64,000 nt of DNA from Neorhizobium huautlense (GCF_030811685.1 NZ_JAUSRF010000022.1:1-64000), one strand, 5' to 3'. Numbered from the stretch's first letter, positions 50,648 to 58,102 are shown. The notes: generated from the letters alone by a model not told the origin. Program-made: numbers and translations.

Positions 50648-50818
50648 CTACTGCGGCGGGTCCGTGATGCTCGACTTGGCGTCGACATCACCTGATGGCT
50701 CGGTCATCCACCACTGTCCCATGAACACAATGCCGCAAAGCAAGGCGCAGAACGCGAGAATGACAATCATCGCTTTCCGATGGCGCCTCGGCCCGACGGT
50801 TGGAGGTGTTCTACCCAT
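50648..50818 (-). CDS. small single-pass membrane protein (QWWMT family)
   Basis: 56 residues: basic N terminus (MGRTPPTVGPRRHRK), one helix (AMIVILAFCALLCGIVFM) and the tail GQWWMTEPSGDVDAKSSITD. It is the paralogue of 2927-3181. The start overlaps the stop of the preceding DUF6894 gene by eight bases (ATGGGTAG), strongly suggesting translational coupling. It is too short for usual gene callers. Function unknown. Confidence 0.65.
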   Translation of the reverse strand: MGRTPPTVGPRRHRKAMIVILAFCALLCGIVFMGQWWMTEPSGDVDAKSSITDPPQ

Positions 50819-51056
50819 GCTCGTCGAGCTTCAAAACGGATCGCAGCGGAAGAGTGTGCACAACCGTGCCGTCGCCAGTCGTTACCTCGAACTCGTCGCC
50901 GTCAACGAGGTCTCCGACGCGAATTTTAGCCGCCAGCAGTTCTCTGGCAGCAATCTGCGCTTCTTCGAGCGCCACCTCATCGGACGGCAACTCGGAGCCT
51001 TCCGGGTCTTTTTCCAGAACCCCATTGATCCGATAGTTGAAGAAATAGCGTGGCAT
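50811..51056 (-). CDS. DUF6894 domain protein
   Basis: 81 residues from the ATG at 51056, preceded by AGGAGCTGCG; the frame upstream of it is not supported. The DUF6894 signature covers the length: MPRYFFNYRINGVLEKDPEG, LPSDEVALEEAQIAARELLA, and a C-terminal strand region. These are small, soluble proteins of unknown function common in rhizobia, often stress-regulated. Its stop overlaps the start of the QWWMT small membrane protein. Confidence 0.82.
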   Translation of the reverse strand: MPRYFFNYRINGVLEKDPEGSELPSDEVALEEAQIAARELLAAKIRVGDLVDGDEFEVTTGDGTVVHTLPLRSVLKLDEHG

Positions 51057-51131
51057 CGCAGCTCCTGTGATTGTGCAAGACAATTCGAGAGCACGGATTG
51101 AGTTCCGCCCGACACGCCGCCTGGATATACC

Positions 51132-51542
51132 TCAGGACATTCTCCCCGAGACGGCTTCGACTTCATTCACCGGAACGACAATCCCGACGTAACGTCGAGG
51201 CAGGCCATCGCGATCGCGGAAGCCACGGCCGAAGGAGGCAACTGTCACATAACGTCCGGTGGCATCGAGAACCCGGTAGGTCTCCTGCTGGTTCATATGA
51301 GCGATGATGCTGTCGCTGATCGCCTCGGCGAGTTGCGATCGGTCATCCGGATGGACGCGATCGAGATAGGTCTCAATGGGAAGCCCGCGCTCAGCCTCTC
51401 GCGGATCGATGCCAAACAGGTCTGCCAGGGCGCCATCGGCATAAAGAATGTTTTCCGGAATGTCCCAGGTGAAGAACCCAACATCTGGCGTATCGCCACC
51501 GAACAGCTGGCTTGAGAACAATCCCTCATCGACCGAACGCAT
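51132..51542 (-). CDS. single PAS domain protein
   Basis: 136 residues from the ATG at 51542, which has a strong GGGAGGTGTT site; earlier starts do not. Residues 18-125 form one PAS fold (VGFFTWDIPENILYADGALADLFGIDPREAERGLPIETYLDRVHPDDR in parts, then YRVLDATGRYVTVASFGRGFRDRDG). PAS_3-type with the usual HPDD. No output domain, so it is likely a sensor for a partner protein, such as a kinase. It may be a docking protein for the HWE kinase nearby (inference). Confidence 0.85.
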   Translation of the reverse strand: MRSVDEGLFSSQLFGGDTPDVGFFTWDIPENILYADGALADLFGIDPREAERGLPIETYLDRVHPDDRSQLAEAISDSIIAHMNQQETYRVLDATGRYVTVASFGRGFRDRDGLPRRYVGIVVPVNEVEAVSGRMS

Positions 51543-51601
51543 AACACCTCCCAGTTCCACCCTTAAGGATGAATTGGGATGCGGTAAAATGCCGTCAATG
51601 G

Positions 51602-51778
51602 TCACTTCTTCAGATAAATATCTTCTAACGCTTCGAGGACAGCTCGGACATTCGCGTTCATGATTGACCCATCCGGTGCGCGCTCTTGCCCGGAAGTCGC
51701 CCGAGCGAGACGAACGTGCTTCAAATGCGCGACGAGCTTCTGAAGATCGAGATTTTTCAAAGCGATCGATTTCGGCAT
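51602..51778 (-). CDS. small helical protein, unknown
   Basis: 58 residues from the ATG at 51778 (GGAGTTCACA before it). Helical and basic (LDLQKLVAHLKHVRLARATSG, then NANVRAVLEALEDIYLKK). No recognised family. It lies 59 bases upstream of the PAS gene on the same strand and could be in the same unit. Confidence 0.5.
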   Translation of the reverse strand: MPKSIALKNLDLQKLVAHLKHVRLARATSGQERAPDGSIMNANVRAVLEALEDIYLKK

Positions 51779-51855
51779 TGTGAACTCCGTCCCTCGTCGA
51801 GGCTTACAGTGTCGAACGTGGAATGTATATTCGATATTTGTGAAATATGCTTGTA

Positions 51856-51936
51856 TTAGCCCCATGCGGCAAAGAGCACGGCAACGATGACGACTGCCGT
51901 GTTAATCAGGCCAATCTGAAGATATTTCGGGCTCAT
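51856..51936 (-). CDS. tiny membrane peptide, coupled to the upstream small gene
   Basis: 26 residues (MSPKYLQIGLINTAVVIVAV, then a hydrophobic end LFAAWG). The start ATGA overlaps the stop of the 51933-52094 gene, a sign of translational coupling. One membrane helix with a two-charge N terminus. Below the size usual gene finders report. Confidence 0.45.
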   Translation of the reverse strand: MSPKYLQIGLINTAVVIVAVLFAAWG

Positions 51937-52094
51937 TGAGTATCTTCTGGTCTCGCGTCGGTTTTGCCAGCTTCAAGCCGAGCCACCTGTAGTCTAAGGG
52001 TCTTTTCCGCCCTGGCCTTACGCTCGGCGGTTATAATCTCCAATGCCGCGCGATCGGTCTCAGCCGCTTTTTCACGTCTATCTGCCGCAGCCAT
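51933..52094 (-). CDS. small charged helical protein
   Basis: 53 residues preceded by a perfect AGGAGG at 6 bases. MAAADRREKAAETDRAALEI, then TAERKARAEKTLRLQVARLE: a single long charged helix, possibly coiled coil, then a short polar end. Not recognised. Its stop overlaps the start of the tiny membrane peptide, so the two make a small operon. Confidence 0.55.
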   Translation of the reverse strand: MAAADRREKAAETDRAALEIITAERKARAEKTLRLQVARLEAGKTDARPEDTQ

Positions 52095-52241
52095 ATTCAT
52101 CCTCCTGCATTAGCAGCACGGCAATTAGATTAGCGTTATGTTTTGCCAACCCCTTGGTTCGGAAATGTCCACTTCCATACAGATAGATATGCATTAGGAA
52201 ACGGTCATATTAAGGGCGAAATCCGGCAATACGGGCAGCGC

Positions 52242-52328
52242 ATGAACGATACGTATCCGTATGTCGCAGCACTCCTCTTTCTCATGGCGCTGGCGTTTCT
52301 GGCGCTGAGATATGCGGTTCTGTTCTGA
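52242..52328 (+). CDS. tiny single-helix membrane peptide
   Basis: 28 residues: MNDTYPYVAALLFLMALAF, then LALRYAVLF. One membrane helix, C terminus basic/hydrophobic. An in-frame start upstream at 52143 would give 61 residues but the extra part has no visible features. No strong ribosome-binding site. Listed as a candidate member of the small membrane peptide set. Confidence 0.3.
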   Translation: MNDTYPYVAALLFLMALAFLALRYAVLF

Positions 52329-52391
52329 GTTCGGCTACTTTGTAAGTGGTTGATGCGCAGCTGGCGCGGCTCACCCCTTAGGCCGCGTCAG

Positions 52392-52628
52392 CTAAGCGTG
52401 ACGACCTGCCGCGAGGCTACCGTGGACCGCGAGGGAGTAGACGGCTTCGAGCGCGACCCGATGGCACGCCGTTCCGCCTGCCATTGCGGCCAAAGAAGCA
52501 CGTTTCAATCGCTTTGCTGAATACTCACGGCATCCGATCGCGACGAACTCATAAAGCTCGTGGCCGACAAGTCCTTTGGACAATCCGTCGATAAGGTGAC
52601 GGTGCACGCTGTCGAGTTTCTTGCCCAT
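52392..52628 (-). CDS. small protein, unknown (paralogue of 9911-10135)
   Basis: 78 residues from the ATG at 52628 (GGAGGCGATC before it). MGKKLDSVHRHLIDGLSKGL, HELYEFVAIGC, RLKRASLAAM and ALEAVYSLAVHG correspond element by element to the 74-residue protein at 9911. Soluble, helical. The shared Cys follows the same turn. Function unknown. It borders the region with the multi-hairpin RNA candidate. Confidence 0.65.
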   Translation of the reverse strand: MGKKLDSVHRHLIDGLSKGLVGHELYEFVAIGCREYSAKRLKRASLAAMAGGTACHRVALEAVYSLAVHGSLAAGRHA

Positions 52629-52938
52629 GATCGCCTCCGCTTGAGCGAGTTCTATATGAACGGTCTCGAGCGGCAACAGTTGCAACCCAACCATCTACAT
52701 CTAATTTGACGGTGGGCGCTGCAAGACTGGTTGGTTGGCAGCGTCGGCCAGTGCGAGCAATGTGCCAACCCTTTGAATATGACGCGGGAGAAAGGCGCCT
52801 TAGCATCCACAACGCTGCGCAGAGCCTAATCGCGCAGATCGAGTTTTGCAGCTCAACCGGACCTCTGCCTTTTCTCTTTCGAAGGACGGGAGCTTCAGGA
52901 TAGCGCAGCCGTCTTCAACATCGCGGATAAGCCCCAAT

Positions 52939-53100
52939 ACGAAAAAGCCTGCCGCGGGAGGAGGTGCGGCAGGCTTTTCGAATGATGTGAACGGCGACTG
53001 GGAGGAGGATGCCGCCATTCTGTCAGGTGCCCTTGGAAGGAGGAGTAGGTCACCTGAATGACGAAGCTTCGCGGGAGGAGGTGCGTTGCTTCGTTGGAGA
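52939..53100 (-). ncRNA. multi-hairpin RNA candidate with anti-Shine-Dalgarno loops (cuckoo/alpha-r14-like)
   Basis: On the minus strand four stem-loops follow one another. Hairpin 1 (53094-53061) has stem ACGAAGC-type arms and loop ACCTCCTCCC. Hairpin 2 (53056-53024) has stem CAGGTG/CACCTG and a loop with CTCCTCCTTCC. Hairpin 3 (53014-52992) has stem CGGC/GCCG and loop with CCTCCTCCC. Hairpin 4 (52977-52944) has a perfect 12-bp stem, the same 10-base loop ACCTCCTCCC, and is followed by TTTTT, so it also works as terminator. Loops with CCUCCUCCC are the mark of cuckoo (CcsR-type) stress RNAs, which could pair with ribosome-binding sites. No protein frame is supported here. No GGAAC promoter was seen. 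Confidence 0.6.
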
Positions 53101-53183
53101 TTAAGTACCCCACCCGGACCTGCTTCGAAAATAAGCGATGAAACAGAACAGCCATGCTCAATTCGCATATCTGGGCATGGCGG

Positions 53184-53390
53184 TCAGGTTGCCTCCGGCC
53201 AGTCATTCGCCGGTTCGTCAATCTCACCCGGCGCATCGGCAGGATCTGGATCTTCGCTGTACGCGCGCCGCATATCTGTCAGCTCATTCTCCACGGTAGC
53301 AATCACCTCGGGCGTTTTCGATCCGGCAGTTACGTAGTGATCGACGAGTTGTTCGAGCTTGAGACGAACGTCGCCGGCGATACTGTTCAT
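53184..53390 (-). CDS. small acidic protein, unknown
   Basis: 68 residues from the ATG at 53390 (GAGGGCACCACC before it). NSIAGDVRLKLEQLVDHYVT, then EVIATVENELTDMRRAYSED and an acidic Pro-rich end. Helical. It starts 10 bases after the 53401 stop, so it belongs to the same small operon. Not recognised. Confidence 0.55.
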   Translation of the reverse strand: MNSIAGDVRLKLEQLVDHYVTAGSKTPEVIATVENELTDMRRAYSEDPDPADAPGEIDEPANDWPEAT

Positions 53391-53400
53391 GGTGGTGCCC

Positions 53401-53586
53401 TCAATGCTTGGCCGGGTGATGATCGCCCTTATCGCCCTCACCCGGTTTAGCAACCGTTTCGGCCTTCTGTCGCTTGTCGGCTGAAAGCGATCGACCGACG
53501 TCGACACTCTCCTTGAATTGGCCTTTTTCATCACGACGAACGTAGCGTTTGTCTGTCCCGGTAGCGATCAGCTCTCTCTTCGACAT
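53401..53586 (-). CDS. small basic protein, conserved in rhizobia
   Basis: 61 residues from the ATG at 53586 with a strong AAGGAGAATTC site. SKRELIATGTDKRYVRRDEKGQFKESVDV is the recognisable part, with many Lys/Arg/Asp. The C terminus is polar (GEGDKGDHHPAKH). Nucleic acid or stress function is only a guess. Divergent from the second ku pair with about 200 bases between. Confidence 0.6.
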   Translation of the reverse strand: MSKRELIATGTDKRYVRRDEKGQFKESVDVGRSLSADKRQKAETVAKPGEGDKGDHHPAKH

Positions 53587-53726
53587 CTGAATTCTCCTTC
53601 GGTTGCGATAAGCGAATAATTCGCGCGCGCACGAAAACATGCATCGAATCCAGAGGCTTGATTTGAATCTCATGGTTGCGGTGGAAAATTGAATCAAGCC
53701 ATTGAAAATGATTCATTTTTGGAATC

Positions 53727-53752
53727 GGAACTGAGTCGCGGATGACGCAGTT
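53727..53752 (+). promoter_or_regulatory. EcfG-type promoter (GGAAC-N18-GTT) of the second ku pair
   Basis: GGAAC at 53727-53731, GTT at 53750-53752, 37 bases before the ku start. Confidence 0.6.
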
Positions 53753-53789
53753 GAATCGCACAGGTTGCGTCCTGTGCGAGGAGTCCGAA

Positions 53790-54695
53790 ATGGCCGGTCA
53801 GCGTGCTCAGTGGAAAGGTTTTATCAAGTTTGGCGAGGTGTCGTGTGGCGTAGCGCTTTACACCGCCGCCTCGACCTCCGAGCGGATCACCTTCAATACG
53901 ATCAACACCGCGACCGGAAACCGGGTCAACCGCGTGTTTATCGACAGTGACACGGAAGAGCCGGTGCCGAAGGAAGCCCAGACCAAAGGCTTCGAGATCG
54001 AGAATGGCCAATACATCATCATCGACCCTGATGAGGTGGCCGCCACCATTCCTGAGAGCAACAAGACACTGGAGGTCGAAGCCTTCATCCCCTGCTCCGA
54101 TGTCGACGATGTCTACTTCGACAAGCCATACTATCTCACTCCGGACAAGATGGGCACGGATGCATTTGCTGCGCTGAGAGACGGCATGCGCAAGTCCAAG
54201 GTCGCCGCGATCGCAAGAACCGTGCTCTTCCGGCGGATGCGCACGGTCCTTATTCGCCCGCACGGCAAAGGGCTGATCGCCACGACACTGAACTATGATT
54301 ACGAGGTCCGCTCGTCGAAGAAGGCGTTTGAGGAGATGCCGAAGATCACGATCCAGGGCGAGATGCTTGATCTAGCCAAGCACATTATCGCGACGAAGAA
54401 AGGCGACTTCGATCCGGCGGCCTTTGATCACCGTTACGAAGCCGCACTCGCCGAGCTGGTGAAAGCCAAGATGGAAGGCAAGGCGTTGCCCAAACGTAAG
54501 AAGGTCGAGGTGTCCAAGCCGAACGACCTTCTGGCCGCACTGCGCGAGAGCGCCGGTCTCGGCAAATCCAAGGACGACAAACCGAAACGCACTGCAGCCA
54601 ATGCCAATAAAGGTGCTGGCAGGCAGCGCGCCGCGCGCGGGGCGGCCAAGGGGTCCGCCGCTTCAAAAGCTGCCCCGCAGCGCAAGGCAGGGTGA
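53790..54695 (+). CDS. ku: Ku protein, second pair, copy 1
   Basis: 301 residues from the ATG at 53790 (GAGGAGTCCGAA); the frame from 53742 has no ribosome-binding site. Signatures QWKGFIKFGEVSCGVALYTA, TATGNRVNRVFIDSDTEEP, VDDVYFDKPYYLTP, KVAAIARTVLFRRMRTVLI. Lys/Arg-rich tail (KDDKPKRTAANANKG). Same type as copy 1 of the first pair, so the pairs are paralogous. There is no ligD next to this pair, so it would need the one at 16905. Confidence 0.93.
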   Translation: MAGQRAQWKGFIKFGEVSCGVALYTAASTSERITFNTINTATGNRVNRVFIDSDTEEPVPKEAQTKGFEIENGQYIIIDPDEVAATIPESNKTLEVEAFIPCSDVDDVYFDKPYYLTPDKMGTDAFAALRDGMRKSKVAAIARTVLFRRMRTVLIRPHGKGLIATTLNYDYEVRSSKKAFEEMPKITIQGEMLDLAKHIIATKKGDFDPAAFDHRYEAALAELVKAKMEGKALPKRKKVEVSKPNDLLAALRESAGLGKSKDDKPKRTAANANKGAGRQRAARGAAKGSAASKAAPQRKAG

Positions 54696-55054
54696 GGAGA
54701 CGAGATCATGGTACTTCGCCCCTATTGGAAAGGCTATCTCAAACTCTCTCTCGTCACCTGCCCGGTGTCGATGATGCCGGCCACGTCGGAGGCGGAAAAG
54801 GTCCGGTTTCATACGCTGAACAAAGAAACCGGCAACCGGGTCGTCTCCCAGTACATCGACTCGGTCACCGGCAAGCCAGTCAGGGACGACAAAGAGGCTA
54901 AGGGCTATGCGCGTGGCGAGAACGATTATGTCATTTTGACCGACGACGATCTTGATGCGGTGGCGCTTGATACGGTGAAGACCATCAATATCGACAAGTT
55001 CGCACCCGCCGACAGTATCGAGTGGGTCTATCTGGAAAAGCCCCACTACCTGAT

Positions 55055-55061
55055 GCCGGAT
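55055..55061. repeat. 7-bp target duplication, left copy
   Basis: GCCGGAT directly before the left end of the IS; the same 7 bases follow the right end at 56738-56744. Confidence 0.75.
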
Positions 55062-56737
55062 TGTTGGTTTCCGCGCAGAATTGAGCCGGTGGGGGTGCGG
55101 ATAAAAAGTTGGACTGCTTTATAAGTTCAGGCCGAGGCTCTTACGATATTCGACCGGGCTGAGCGATCCCAACGATAGCTTGATACGCTTTTCGTTGTAC
55201 CAGCGAATATAAGCATCGACCTCGGCGACGAACTGTTCGATTGTGATGGCCTTCCAATCTCGTGGATAGAAGAGTTCCGTTTTCAGCCGTCCGAAGAACC
55301 CTTCGCACGCGGCGTTGTCTTGTGAGCAGCCCATTCGGGACATCGAGCGAACCAATTTAGCATCGCTAATCCGTGTGAGCCAACCGGGCCAGCGATAATG
55401 GGCTCCGCGATCGGAATGGACAATTGGCCGTTCCGCAGCGTCGGTCACAGTCTCGATGGCGGCGTCCAGCATGGTATTGACCAGACCCGCATCTGGTTGC
55501 GTTCCAATCGACCAACTGATGACCATCCCGTCGAAGCAGTCGATGATAGGAGAAAGGTACACCTTCCCGGCTGGGATCTGGAACTCGGTGATGTCTGTAA
55601 GCCATTTCACGTTCGGCGCTTCTGCATGGAAGTCCCGATTGATCAGGTTTTCGGGTGCCGGACTGATTTCTCCCAGATATGATCCAAAACGCCGTCGACG
55701 CGGTCTGGCGACGACCAACTGCTCCTGCTTCATCAACCGCTGCACAACCTTTTCCGAGATTATTACGCTCTGCCTGGCCAGCGACGCCTGCAGTCTGCGA
55801 TAACCATAGCAACGACGGTTTTCTTCAAAGATTTCCGCAAGGCTGTGCCGGACCGCCGCATACTTGTCTGCCAGACAAATGCGCGTGCGATGGTAAGAAT
55901 AGGAGCTGCGGGCAATTCGCAGCTGGGCGAGTAGTTCAGGCAAGCGATAAGCTTCCTTAAGGGCGTCAATCAGCTGTGTCTTCTCCCGATTACTTAGGAT
56001 CTGCAGATCGACGCCCAGGTCTTTTTTTATGAGTTCATTGGCCTTCTTCAGGAGATCATGCTCGAGTTGCAACTGGCGAACATCACGCTGGAGAGCTTCA
56101 AGCTGTCGCTCGAGCTCCTCACGCTCAGGCACCTTGGATTTTGCTTTGCGGCGTTTCATGGATGATGGGGCCTCATGACCGAGAAGCTGGTCCTTCCAGC
56201 TGTACAATGTTGGCCGCGAGACGCCCAGCCGGTCAGCGACCTGTTGAGCGCTTTCATCTCCACTGCATAGTCCGGTGACCCCCGCTTGCCGGATCTCGTC
56301 GGAATAGCCAGGGTGCCACGATCGCCCGACCAACGATGTTCGGGTCTCGGGAAATGCCTCCCGAACCCATGCGGTCAGTGTCCCTCGTCCGGGATAGCCA
56401 AGTTCCCTCATCGTCGCAGAGATGCAACGGTCATGAGTGCGATAGTGCTCAAGCGCCGCCTGTCTCTGAGCCTCGGAATATTTTGGCGCTCGCGCTACCG
56501 GCTGAGTACGCAGGTCGAGATGCTGTACGTACTCGCGGTGCCAGCCCCTCAGCGCATTCTTGGTGGGATATCCCAGCTGGCGAATGGTAGCGTTAAGCCG
56601 CTTGCCAAGCCGGATGTAGAGTTCAAATGCTCGAAGTCTGTCTGCGTAGGAATACATGAACTACCTCCTGGTGGTCCAAGTTTTCGTCCGCACCCCCTTA
56701 TGCGCCTAACCGGCTCAGTTCTGCGTGGAAACCAACA
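55062..56737. mobile_element. IS3-type insertion sequence
   Basis: 1676 bases ending in inverted repeats: 28 bases, 26 of them identical, beginning TGTTGGTTTCC. Both ends also share an inner 24-base stretch starting GGGGGTGCGGA, which is shifted by 12 bases on the right end. One transposase gene on the minus strand. The insertion interrupts ku copy 2 and is flanked by the 7-base duplication GCCGGAT. IS3-family duplications are normally 3-5 bases, so this is unusual. Confidence 0.9.
55119..56657 (-). CDS. IS3-type transposase with a single continuous frame
   Basis: 512 residues, ribosome-binding site AGGAGG. N terminus with three helix-turn-helix-like repeats (KNALRGWHREY; RGTLTAWVREA; QQVADRLGVSRPTLYSWKDQ), a leucine-zipper-like coiled coil (about 170-215: EELERQLEALQRDVRQLQLE), and the DDE core: Asp in KWLTDITEF, Asp in IVHSDRGAHY, Glu in ACEGFFGRLKTE. 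In most IS3 elements two frames are joined by a -1 frameshift; here they are one gene. It is intact, so the IS may still be active. Confidence 0.9.
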   Translation of the reverse strand: MYSYADRLRAFELYIRLGKRLNATIRQLGYPTKNALRGWHREYVQHLDLRTQPVARAPKYSEAQRQAALEHYRTHDRCISATMRELGYPGRGTLTAWVREAFPETRTSLVGRSWHPGYSDEIRQAGVTGLCSGDESAQQVADRLGVSRPTLYSWKDQLLGHEAPSSMKRRKAKSKVPEREELERQLEALQRDVRQLQLEHDLLKKANELIKKDLGVDLQILSNREKTQLIDALKEAYRLPELLAQLRIARSSYSYHRTRICLADKYAAVRHSLAEIFEENRRCYGYRRLQASLARQSVIISEKVVQRLMKQEQLVVARPRRRRFGSYLGEISPAPENLINRDFHAEAPNVKWLTDITEFQIPAGKVYLSPIIDCFDGMVISWSIGTQPDAGLVNTMLDAAIETVTDAAERPIVHSDRGAHYRWPGWLTRISDAKLVRSMSRMGCSQDNAACEGFFGRLKTELFYPRDWKAITIEQFVAEVDAYIRWYNEKRIKLSLGSLSPVEYRKSLGLNL

Positions 56738-56744
56738 GCCGGAT
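56738..56744. repeat. 7-bp target duplication, right copy
   Basis: GCCGGAT, duplicate of 55055-55061. Confidence 0.75.
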
Positions 56745-57204
56745 GATCCGGTCGGACACGAAGCCTTTGCCGTCATCCGGGATGCCATGAAGGCCGACAA
56801 GGTCGTGGGCATTTCGAAGCTGGTGATCGGCCGCCGCGAGCGGGCCGTTGTCCTCGAACCGCGCGACGACGGCATTGTCCTCTGGTCGTTGCGATTTGGC
56901 GACGAGGTTCGACCCGAAGAGAACTACTTCGAGGATATCGAGGCGGATGCCGACAAGGAGCTGATCCCTCTCGTTCAGAAGCTGATCAAGCAAAAGACGA
57001 CGCGCTGGTCGCCGGACATGGTCGGCGACCCAATCCAGGAGAGCCTGCTCAAACTGATCGAGCAAAAGAAAAAGCAGTTGAGGCCGAAGAAGGCCGCAAA
57101 AGGCAAAAAAGCGGATGCTGCACCAGCTTCGAATGTGGTGAACATCATGGACGCTCTACGGAAGAGCATTGAAGCGGATCCCAAAAAGAAAAAGGCCAGC
57201 TAAC

Positions 57205-57528
57205 ATGCAGGAAGAAACTGAGATCCATCTGTGTGAACCCGCGCCGTTCATTTATTTCGAGAACGGGCAGATCGCCGTCACCGACGGCTCATCCGTCTGG
57301 TTGGTCATCGTCACGTGCGAAGCGATGAAGGCGACAGCGGCTCCACCAGAGAAATCGTTGAAGCGGCTCGTCCGCTATGTCGAATTTTATCGCGACCTCG
57401 CGGCAGCAAGCATTCGCCGAGGCGAGGATGTGGACGGAAAGGTCTGGGTGCGCGAAAGCGACGTCCTCGCTGTCCGAGCATCGCGTGGCTCGATACACCA
57501 TAGTTCGCGGGCGTTGGATAACGCTTGA
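57205..57528 (+). CDS. hypothetical protein, possibly DUF1488-like
   Basis: 107 residues from the ATG at 57205, one base after the Ku stop. A beta-rich first half (FIYFENGQIAVTDGSSVWLVIVTCEAM) and a helical second half (YVEFYRDLAAASIRRGED, then VWVRESDVLAVRAS). The layout (charged strand, helix with A-x-x-R, final V-x-V-x-E-x-D) resembles DUF1488 proteins. It would be co-transcribed with the ku pair if the IS were absent; polar effects of the IS are likely. Confidence 0.5.
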   Translation: MQEETEIHLCEPAPFIYFENGQIAVTDGSSVWLVIVTCEAMKATAAPPEKSLKRLVRYVEFYRDLAAASIRRGEDVDGKVWVRESDVLAVRASRGSIHHSSRALDNA

Positions 57529-57857
57529 GCAGCCAGCGACCTTCATTCCCTCGTACGTCGGACGGCCGATATATGGTCGTGAGGGGTCGGCTTTGGCGGC
57601 TCAGCAACCCAAATTTATCGGAGCCCGACCGACAGGCGCTGGTCTCGGAGCTGATGGCTGCACGTCGGGCTGTCAAGGACGCGAAGGTCGATGTCGAGAG
57701 GATGAAGATTGCTCGCCAGCGCGTGGACGCCGCGAAAATCGCCCTGGGGGAGCGTGGCCCGGTTTTGTGGACCGATGGTGAGCCAGACTTCAATCGAAAG
57801 CTTGCCATAAACACGCCATATCGGGAATGGTTCGAACGGTTGGCGCGGTTGCCTTAG
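57525..57857 (+). CDS. conserved rhizobial hypothetical protein
   Basis: 110 residues from a TTG that overlaps the preceding stop (TTGA). The recognisable conserved stretch is GRYMVVRGRLWRLSNPNLSE, then AARRAVKDAK and a final VDAAKIALGERGPVLWTDG, PDFNRKLAINTPY. Basic, helical in the middle. Often found near ku/ligD clusters in rhizobia as far as I recall; function unknown. Its end overlaps the convergent SRAP fragment by four bases. Confidence 0.65.
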   Translation: MSSQRPSFPRTSDGRYMVVRGRLWRLSNPNLSEPDRQALVSELMAARRAVKDAKVDVERMKIARQRVDAAKIALGERGPVLWTDGEPDFNRKLAINTPYREWFERLARLP

Positions 57858-58102
57858 GGTTTTGACCCGCCCGACGGGTTAGAGGGAACGCCGAGATTTC
57901 CCGGCTCACCCTGGGCTGGCGCCGACACAGATGCGGTCGTTCGAGGATCTGTCGCCGGGCCGATAAGATAACTTCCGGCGCTCTGCGTCGGCGCAATGTT
58001 GTATTGGGGCCGCATGTTCGACGCCGGGGGAGGCGAATTATGGATACTGTACAGCGCGTGGATTTCGGCCCAGGTCATCTCATTGGTGAAGCGCCCACAC
58101 AT
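57854..58102 (-). pseudogene. SRAP (HMCES/YedK) N-terminal fragment
   Basis: 82 residues starting MCGRFTNEMTWAEIHALYSI with the invariant Cys2 of the SRAP family, then QYNIAPTQ, the second conserved motif. After residue 41 the sequence becomes Gly/Pro/Ser-rich and lacks all further SRAP blocks (the family is about 220-250 residues, with the Glu and His of the active site later). It therefore looks like a truncated remnant. YedK/HMCES forms a covalent bond with abasic sites in single-stranded DNA. The position next to Ku genes fits a DNA repair island. Confidence 0.75.

Larger units (their letters stand above)
54708..57203 (+). pseudogene. ku: Ku gene, second pair, copy 2, interrupted by an IS element
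   Basis: The ATG at 54708 (GGAG before it) starts a Ku frame (RPYWKGYLKLSLVTCPVSM, VYLEKPHYLMPD) that is interrupted at 55061; the frame resumes at 56745 (DDPVGHEAFAVIRDAM, KVVGISKLVIGRRERAVVLEPR) and runs to 57203. Removing 55062-56744 (1683 bases, a multiple of three) restores a 270-residue Ku, the length of the intact copy at 16069, with PHYLMPDDPVGHEAF unbroken. The break is inside the conserved core, so the fragment 54708-55124 cannot make a normal dimer. Confidence 0.92.

Noticed and set aside
56286..57203. A 305-codon frame taken as one gene
   Set aside because: Its first 459 bases are IS sequence antisense to the transposase; only the part from 56745 is the Ku remnant.
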